Positions 58,995 through 64,000 of a stretch of 64,000 nucleotides of DNA are shown here, one piece after another (the first letter of the stretch is position 1; each line of letters opens with the position of its first letter). This DNA is from Paraburkholderia aspalathi. Lineage in GTDB: Bacteria; Pseudomonadota; Gammaproteobacteria; Burkholderiales; Burkholderiaceae. Below the pieces are notes generated by a model, which worked only from the letters and a program-made list of their open reading frames with translations, searched no databases and was not told the DNA's origin. The position numbers and the translations under genes were made by a program. The stretch covers positions 80,565 through 144,564 of the forward strand of contig NZ_FPBH01000027.1 in NCBI RefSeq assembly GCF_900116445.1. The letters are read 5' to 3'.

Positions 58995-59786
58995 TCAGCG
59001 ACCCTCGAAGCGCGGTGCGCGTTTTTCCACGAACGCCTGCACACCTTCCGCGTAATCGTGCGAAGCGCCGAGTTCGCGTTGCAGATCGCGTTCGAGATCG
59101 AGTTGCTGATCCAGCGTTTGCGTCGCCCCGGCGCGCATTGCCTGCTTGATCGCAGCGATAGCGCGCGTGGGTTGCTGCGCCAGTTGGGCCGCGAGCTTGC
59201 TTGCCGTGGCGGCTAGCTCGGTGTCGTCAACCGCTTGCCAGATCAGCCCCCAGCTTTCGGCTTTCTCCGCGCTCAGTTTGTCGCCGGTGATGGCGAGACC
59301 CAAGGCGCGGGCCATACCGACGCGTTGCGGCAGGAACCATGTGCCGCCCGAGTCCGGCACGAGACCGATCTTCACGAATGCCTGAATGAAGTTGGCCGAA
59401 CGGGCGGCAAGCACGAGGTCGCAGGCCAGCGCGAGATTGGCGCCGGCACCGGCGGCCGTGCCGTTGACCGCGGCAATCACGGGCAACGGCAGTGCTTGCA
59501 GGCGGCGAATCAACGGATTGAAATGCGCGTTGATCAGTTCGCCCAGATCGGTCATTGCCCCTGGCGTGAAGTCGAGATCCGCGAGATCCTGTCCTGCGCA
59601 GAAGCCGCGGCCCGCGCCGGTCAGCACGAGCGCGCGCGCGCCGGACGCTTCGACCTGGCCGAGTGCGTCGCTCAATTCCTGGTGCATCGCGCGGGTAAAG
59701 CTGTTGAGCTTGTCCGGGCGGTTCAGCGTGATGGTCGCTACGCGGCTCGATGTATCGATGTCGAGGCGAATCGCTTCATATGACAT
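58995..59786 (-). CDS. paaG: 1,2-Epoxyphenylacetyl-CoA isomerase
   Basis: A 263-residue crotonase-fold isomerase converting ring-1,2-epoxyphenylacetyl-CoA to the oxepin and also shifting double bonds in the later beta-oxidation. The oxyanion region is GFCAGQDLAD (61-70). At the hydratase Glu position there is N117 (AGAGANLAL), while the isomerase Asp is D145 (LVPDSGGTW). That pattern favours PaaG over a hydratase. The ATG at 59786 gives the typical MSYEAIRLDIDTSSRVATITLNRPDKLNSF opening. Confidence 0.93.
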   Translation of the reverse strand: MSYEAIRLDIDTSSRVATITLNRPDKLNSFTRAMHQELSDALGQVEASGARALVLTGAGRGFCAGQDLADLDFTPGAMTDLGELINAHFNPLIRRLQALPLPVIAAVNGTAAGAGANLALACDLVLAARSANFIQAFVKIGLVPDSGGTWFLPQRVGMARALGLAITGDKLSAEKAESWGLIWQAVDDTELAATASKLAAQLAQQPTRAIAAIKQAMRAGATQTLDQQLDLERDLQRELGASHDYAEGVQAFVEKRAPRFEGR

Positions 59787-59842
59787 TGGGTGTCTCCTCA
59801 AAGTCTCTTTGATCGGCAGTGCAATGGGCGGCGGCGTTAGTG

Positions 59843-61045
59843 TCAGAGCCGCTCGATTACCAATGCAATGCCTTGGCCTACGCCGATACACATCGTGCAA
59901 AGCGCAAAGCGGCCGTTGATTCGTTCCAACTGATAAAGCGCGGTAGTGATCAAACGCGCGCCAGAAGCGCCGAGCGGGTGGCCGAGCGCAATCGCTCCGC
60001 CGTTCGGATTGACACGCGGATCGTCGTCGCGCAAGCCGAGCGTGCGTAAGACTGCCAGTCCCTGCGACGCGAAGGCTTCGTTCAACTCGATCACGTCGAA
60101 TTGCTCGAGTGTCATGTTCAGTTGCTTCAACAGCTTTTGCGTGGCCGGCGCCGGGCCGATGCCCATGATGCGTGGCTCCACGCCTGCCGTTGCCATGCCC
60201 ACCACGCGTGCGCGGCGACGCAATCCGTATTGATCGGCAGCTTCCTGATTTGCGAGCAACAGTGCACACGCGCCGTCGTTCACGCCCGATGCATTGCCTG
60301 CGGTCACGCTGCCGTCGGGACGGACCACGCCCTTGAGCTTGGCCAGGCTTTCGAGCGACGTTTCGCGCGGATGCTCGTCGAGCGTCACGCGTACGGGGTC
60401 GCCTTTCTTCTGCGCAATTTCAACGCCGACGATTTCCTGAGCGAGCGTGCCGTCGCGCTGTGCGCGAGATGCTTTTTGCTGACTCGCCAGAGCAAAGGCG
60501 TCCTGATCGGCGCGGCTTATGCCGAACTCGATGGCCACGTTTTCCGCGGTCTCCGGCATCGAATCGACGCCGTATTGACGTTTCATCAACGGATTGATGA
60601 AACGCCAGCCGATGGTCGTGTCGTAAATATCGGCCTGCCGTGAAAATGCACTGGTGGCCTTGCCCATTACGAACGGCGCGCGCGTCATGCTTTCGACGCC
60701 GCCTGCAATCATCAGCCGCGCTTCGCCGGCCTTGATGGCGCGCGCTGCGGTACCGACCGCGTCCATACCCGAGCCGCACAGACGGTTGATGGTTGTGCCC
60801 GACGCTGCCGTGGGCAAGCCGGCCAGCAAAGCCGCCATGCGAGCCACGTTACGGTTGTCGTCACCGGCCTGATTGGCACAGCCATAGATCACGTCGTCGA
60901 GTGCCTGCCAGTCGACACCGGCATTGCGTTCGATCAACGCCCTGATCGGTACCGCGCCGAGATCGTCGGCGCGGACATCCTTCAGGGCGCCGCCGTAGCG
61001 GCCGATTGGGGTGCGAATCGCGTCGCAAATGAAGGCGTCGTTCAT
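59843..61045 (-). CDS. paaJ: 3-Oxoadipyl-CoA thiolase
   Basis: A 400-residue thiolase that splits 3-oxoadipyl-CoA, and in the paa route 3-oxo-5,6-dehydrosuberyl-CoA, with CoA. Nucleophile C90 lies in INRLCGSGMDA; the catalytic His is in GGAIALGHPLGASGARL, and the second Cys is in ALCTMCIGVGQG. The same protein family is called PcaF in the beta-ketoadipate pathway; the position between paaG and paaN supports PaaJ. Start at 61045 matches the family MNDAFICDAIRTPIGRYGGAL opening. Confidence 0.93.
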   Translation of the reverse strand: MNDAFICDAIRTPIGRYGGALKDVRADDLGAVPIRALIERNAGVDWQALDDVIYGCANQAGDDNRNVARMAALLAGLPTAASGTTINRLCGSGMDAVGTAARAIKAGEARLMIAGGVESMTRAPFVMGKATSAFSRQADIYDTTIGWRFINPLMKRQYGVDSMPETAENVAIEFGISRADQDAFALASQQKASRAQRDGTLAQEIVGVEIAQKKGDPVRVTLDEHPRETSLESLAKLKGVVRPDGSVTAGNASGVNDGACALLLANQEAADQYGLRRRARVVGMATAGVEPRIMGIGPAPATQKLLKQLNMTLEQFDVIELNEAFASQGLAVLRTLGLRDDDPRVNPNGGAIALGHPLGASGARLITTALYQLERINGRFALCTMCIGVGQGIALVIERL

Positions 61046-61171
61046 GTGGGTTCCTGCTGGGCCGGATTGGCGGGACTTGCCAATCCGATGTCTCATGTTA
61101 GTTGGGGTGCACGGCTCGGTCCATTCGGCCAAACGGCATAGGGCGAAAGCCGTGCTTTTGTCTTATGCCAT

Positions 61172-62872
61172 TCAGCCAGCTACCGCCGGCGCCGCTTTCG
61201 GTTCAACATGAACGCGACTTTGAACGACGCGGAAGCGGTTTGCGACAAAGGCTGCGTCGGCCAGCGCGGCATTTGCCGCCGGGTTTGCGCCCGTGCCGTG
61301 GAAGTCGGAGAAGGCCGCCGATTGATTGACGAATACGCCGCCCGTCAAATTGATTGAGAGTGCTACGCCGCCGCGGATCGATGCTTCATGCGCTTCGTTG
61401 AGTACGGCCTCGTCCGTGCTGTAGACCGACAGCGTCAGTGCTCCGTGCTCGGCAGCGATTGCGCCGGCAAGGTCGAGCGACTGCGCGGTCGACTCCGTCG
61501 CGATCACGAAGGAGATCGGGCCGAACCATTCTTTGGTGAACTGCGCGTGGTCGGTGGCGGCGTCCAGTTGGAGCACGAGCGGTGTTCGCACACGGGCGCC
61601 GGCAAAGGCCCGATGTTCCAGCGATTGGCTTTCTACTAGAACGCGGCCGAGCTTGCAGGCTTCCTCGATGCGCTGGGTGACACCTTCGTTCTGGATCGCG
61701 CCAAGCAGTTCAACGGCGCGAGCCGGGTCGGCGACCAGTTTTTGCACGGCGCCGGCGATAGCCTGAGCGACTTCGTCGAAGCCGAGCGTGCCCTCAGCGG
61801 TGCGGATGCCGTTGCGCGGCACATAGATGTTTTGCGGCGCGGTGCACATTTGTCCCGAGTACAGCGCCAGCGAGAAGGCGATATTGCGAGCGGCGGCTTT
61901 GATGTCGTCGACCGAGTCGATCACGATCTGGTTGACGCCGGCTTTTTCGGTGTAGACCTGAGCCTGGTGTGCATTGCGCTCGAGCCAGGTGCCGTTTTGA
62001 GTGCTGCCCGTGAAATCGATCAACTTGATTTCAGGGCGCAGAGCGAGGTCCTGGACCAGCGCGCCATCGTTCGGTTCGGTGGCCAGCAGCGTAACAACGT
62101 TCGGATCGAATCCGGCTTCGCGCAGCACATCGCGTGCGATGCGTACAGTCAGCGCGAGGGGCAGAATCGCGCCCGGGTGCGGTTTGACGATGACCGTGTT
62201 GCCGGTGGCCAGATCAGCAAAGAGGCCCGGATAGCCGTTCCATGTCGGGAAGGTGCAGCAGCCGAGCACGAGGCCGGTGCCGCGCGGCACGACCGTGTAG
62301 CGCTTGTGCATTGCAAGCGGCGGATTTTTGCCTTGCGGCTTTTCCCAGTGAGCGTCGGCGGGAATGCGGCGCAGTTGGTCCCACGCGTACACGACCGCTT
62401 CGAGGGCACGGTCTTGCGCATGCGGGCCGCCAGCCTGGAAGGCCATCATGAATGCCTGGCCGGTCGTGTGCATCACGCTGTAGCCGATTTCGAAGCTGGC
62501 GCGATTCACTCGCGCGAGGATTTCGAGGCACACACCGATCCACGCCTGCGGGCCGGCCGCGCGCCAATCGCGCTGTGCCACGGCGGCTGCGGCGATCAAC
62601 GCATCAGGATCGGCCTTCGGATAGCGCACGCCGAGCGGGAAGCCGAACGGCGAGACTTCAGCGCCGACGGTTTCTCCGGTCGACGGCTGGTCCAGTTCGA
62701 ACGTCTTGTTCAGAAGCGCTTTGAATGCGGCTTCGCCGTCTGCGCTTGCTGTTTCCCCGTACACTTTCGGACTGGGCATCTCGACGAACGGGCTCCAGTA
62801 GCCGCGCGTTTCAACCGCGGTGAGTGCCTTTTGCAGCGTGTCTTCGTGCTTGGTGAATAGCGGATGTGTCAT
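61172..62872 (-). CDS. paaN: Phenylacetic acid degradation protein PaaN (aldehyde dehydrogenase-like)
   Basis: A 566-residue ALDH-fold protein. It has the NAD-binding and catalytic pieces: VVPRGTGLVLGCCTFPTWNGYPGLFADLATGNTVIVKPHPGA, IDFTGSTQNGTWLERNAH, and the catalytic Cys in LYSGQMCTAPQNIYVP. PaaN lacks the MaoC hydratase domain of PaaZ, so ring opening would need a separate hydratase, perhaps the enoyl-CoA hydratase encoded divergently. It heads the minus-strand paa group, with a TetR-type palindrome just upstream. Confidence 0.9.
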   Translation of the reverse strand: MTHPLFTKHEDTLQKALTAVETRGYWSPFVEMPSPKVYGETASADGEAAFKALLNKTFELDQPSTGETVGAEVSPFGFPLGVRYPKADPDALIAAAAVAQRDWRAAGPQAWIGVCLEILARVNRASFEIGYSVMHTTGQAFMMAFQAGGPHAQDRALEAVVYAWDQLRRIPADAHWEKPQGKNPPLAMHKRYTVVPRGTGLVLGCCTFPTWNGYPGLFADLATGNTVIVKPHPGAILPLALTVRIARDVLREAGFDPNVVTLLATEPNDGALVQDLALRPEIKLIDFTGSTQNGTWLERNAHQAQVYTEKAGVNQIVIDSVDDIKAAARNIAFSLALYSGQMCTAPQNIYVPRNGIRTAEGTLGFDEVAQAIAGAVQKLVADPARAVELLGAIQNEGVTQRIEEACKLGRVLVESQSLEHRAFAGARVRTPLVLQLDAATDHAQFTKEWFGPISFVIATESTAQSLDLAGAIAAEHGALTLSVYSTDEAVLNEAHEASIRGGVALSINLTGGVFVNQSAAFSDFHGTGANPAANAALADAAFVANRFRVVQSRVHVEPKAAPAVAG

Positions 62873-62914
62873 GGCAGAGGGGCTTGGCTGTACGTTGGGA
62901 AAAGCCTGTCGAAT

Positions 62915-62940
62915 AATTGACCGACCGGTTGGTTGGCTAA
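62915..62940. promoter_or_regulatory. TetR/PaaR-type operator in the paaN - hydratase intergenic region
   Basis: ACCGACCGGTTGGT (62920-62933) is a near-perfect inverted repeat, with TTG and CAA-like flanks. It resembles the ACCGACCGGTCGGT-type sites of PaaR, the TetR-family phenylacetyl-CoA sensor of beta-proteobacteria. It lies between divergent genes, 47 bp from paaN and about 70 bp from the hydratase start. Confidence 0.6.
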
Positions 62941-63005
62941 TGGTAGCATTACTGAGACGGCTGCGCGAAGCGTTTTTTGCGCACCATTAAGCATAAGGAG
63001 GCGGC

Positions 63006-63782
63006 ATGGCTTACGAGAACATTCTGGTTGAGACGCGTGGACGGGTGGGTTTGGTCACATTGAATCGCCCGAAGGCGTTGAACGCACTGAACGACGCGTT
63101 GATGGACGAATTGGGCGCGGCGCTACGGGAGTTCGATGCCGACGACGCGATTGGTGCGATCGTGGTGACGGGCAGCGAGAAAGCGTTCGCCGCTGGAGCC
63201 GACATCGGGATGATGGCGACCTATACCTATATGGACGTCTACAAAGGCGACTACATCACCCGCAACTGGGAAACGGTGCGCTCGATCCGCAAGCCGATTA
63301 TCGCTGCGGTGGCGGGCTTCGCGCTTGGTGGCGGTTGCGAGCTGGCGATGATGTGCGACATCATTCTCGCCGCCGACACTGCGAAGTTCGGCCAGCCGGA
63401 AATCAAGCTGGGCATCATGCCGGGGGCCGGCGGCACACAGCGGCTTCCGCGCGCAGTCTCCAAGGCGAAAGCGATGGATCTCTGCTTGACCGCCCGCTTC
63501 ATGGACGCTGCCGAGGCCGAGCGTGCCGGATTGGTCTCGCGGGTGATTCCCGCGGCTTCGCTGCTTGACGAGGCGGTGGCTGCGGCCGCGACCATCGCTG
63601 AATTCCCGTTGCCGGCGGTGATGATGATCAAGGAATCGGTTAACCGCGCATACGAAACGACGCTCGCAGAGGGCGTGCATTTCGAGCGACGCCTCTTCCA
63701 TTCGCTCTTCGCTACGGAAGATCAGAAGGAAGGGATGGCCGCGTTCGTTGAGAAGCGCAAACCGGTTTTCAAGCATCGTTAA
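63006..63782 (+). CDS. Enoyl-CoA hydratase (PaaF-like)
   Basis: A 258-residue crotonase. Both hydratase glutamates are present: E112 (GGGCELAMMCD) and E132 (GQPEIKLGIMPGAGGTQRL), unlike PaaG. The oxyanion site is FAAGADIGMM (61-70). The C-terminal EGMAAFVEKRKPVFKHR is typical. AAGGAGG sits directly before the ATG. It faces paaN across a shared putative operator, which suggests a role as the PaaF hydratase of the phenylacetate route; a general fatty-acid hydratase is the alternative. Confidence 0.9.
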   Translation: MAYENILVETRGRVGLVTLNRPKALNALNDALMDELGAALREFDADDAIGAIVVTGSEKAFAAGADIGMMATYTYMDVYKGDYITRNWETVRSIRKPIIAAVAGFALGGGCELAMMCDIILAADTAKFGQPEIKLGIMPGAGGTQRLPRAVSKAKAMDLCLTARFMDAAEAERAGLVSRVIPAASLLDEAVAAAATIAEFPLPAVMMIKESVNRAYETTLAEGVHFERRLFHSLFATEDQKEGMAAFVEKRKPVFKHR

Positions 63783-63802
63783 TACGCTTGTCAAAATAAC
63801 GC

Positions 63803-63831
63803 TTGCAAGGGGCCGTTTGGCTCGCTAGAAT
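63803..63831 (+). promoter_or_regulatory. Sigma-70 promoter, likely rrn P1
   Basis: -35 TTGCAA (63803-63808), 17-bp spacer, -10 TAGAAT (63826-63831), followed by CTCG. It faces the downstream edge of the window, and no coding frame follows. Confidence 0.65.
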
Positions 63832-63934
63832 CTCGCTCTTTCGTGCTTCGGACAGCGGGGCACGGGGAGCGGGAGAGCCAGCAGTGGCAAGGCTTTGCGC
63901 GATGTGGGCAGGTTCAGGAAGTTAGAAAAACCTG

Positions 63935-63963
63935 TTGACGGCGTAGCGAAAGTTCTTCATAAT
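63935..63963 (+). promoter_or_regulatory. Strong sigma-70 promoter, likely rrn P2
   Basis: -35 TTGACG (63935-63940), 17-bp spacer, -10 CATAAT (63958-63963), also followed by CTCG. An A-rich AGAAAAA lies just before the -35, as in an UP element. The sequence after it (TGCTGATGCAGCGACGCAGAACGA) resembles the beginning of the 16S rRNA leader in Burkholderia as I remember it. Confidence 0.75.
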
Positions 63964-64000
63964 CTCGTTTCTCTGCTGCTGATGCAGCGACGCAGAACGA

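Overview
The window is chromosomal DNA from a beta-proteobacterium of the Burkholderia/Paraburkholderia group. The evidence is high-GC coding sequence, protein families typical of that group (SspA/SspB beside petABC, UbiH-type hydroxylase beside DsbC, PaaN-type phenylacetate genes) and familiar gene neighbourhoods. Nearly all of it is core housekeeping or metabolic DNA. I see no prophage, insertion sequence, integrase, CRISPR array or defence island. The sequence ends on what look like tandem promoters of a ribosomal RNA operon, so the rRNA genes should begin just past base 64000.

Layout. 1-2.7 kb: the end of a small membrane-protein gene, a HIT protein and tatABC, closed by a strong bidirectional terminator. 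2.8-9.2 kb: a membrane-anchored HtrA protease facing a Nif3-like gene, the cytochrome bc1 operon petABC, sspAB and tRNA-Thr. 9.2-23.3 kb: single-gene units, namely three methyltransferase or flavoprotein genes, a TetR repressor facing an MFS exporter, a nitroreductase, a sugar-porter MFS, an Hsp70-like protein, a cold-shock gene with a long leader, and an APC permease. 23.3-29.5 kb: a LigB-type dioxygenase, then hemA-prfA-prmC-grxD-ubiX on the minus strand, and an atypical response regulator. 29.7-35.7 kb: a small membrane protein, an aminopeptidase P, a HAD hydrolase, an AsmA-like protein and EttA. 35.9-41.4 kb: the ugpBAEC glycerol-3-phosphate importer and a divergent GDPD-like lipoprotein that lacks catalytic residues. 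41.5-48.5 kb: ychF, a UbiH-like hydroxylase, dsbC, an M61 peptidase, azoR and ung. 48.5-55 kb: a CYTH protein and rpe-gph-trpEGDC. 55-57 kb: apaG, a 53-residue membrane peptide and mltA. 57-63.8 kb: paaK, paaI, paaG, paaJ and paaN plus a divergent enoyl-CoA hydratase. 63.8-64 kb: putative rrn promoters.

How the genes fit together. TatABC could export the twin-arginine Rieske protein PetA encoded 3 kb away. HemA starts haem synthesis, which supplies the b- and c-type cytochromes. PrmC methylates its neighbour PrfA. UbiX serves ubiquinone synthesis, and ubiquinol is the substrate of PetABC. The paa block covers the CoA-ligation and lower beta-oxidation-like steps of phenylacetate breakdown; the PaaABCDE epoxidase is not here.

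Most interesting signals. (1) A homologous 5' leader cassette with a GCGCUAAAGCGC hairpin lies directly before the Shine-Dalgarno sequence of two unrelated transporters (APC permease and ugpB). At the permease its 3' arm is duplicated, so two mutually exclusive hairpins are possible. (2) Upstream of trpE there is an unannotated 24-codon leader peptide with Trp codons at 17, 19 and 22, followed by overlapping antiterminator and terminator hairpins: a candidate trp attenuator. (3) A roughly 50-bp near-repeat lies once in a non-coding stretch and once inside the coding frame of a flavoprotein. (4) A TetR-type palindrome sits exactly in the -35/-10 spacer of the MFS promoter.
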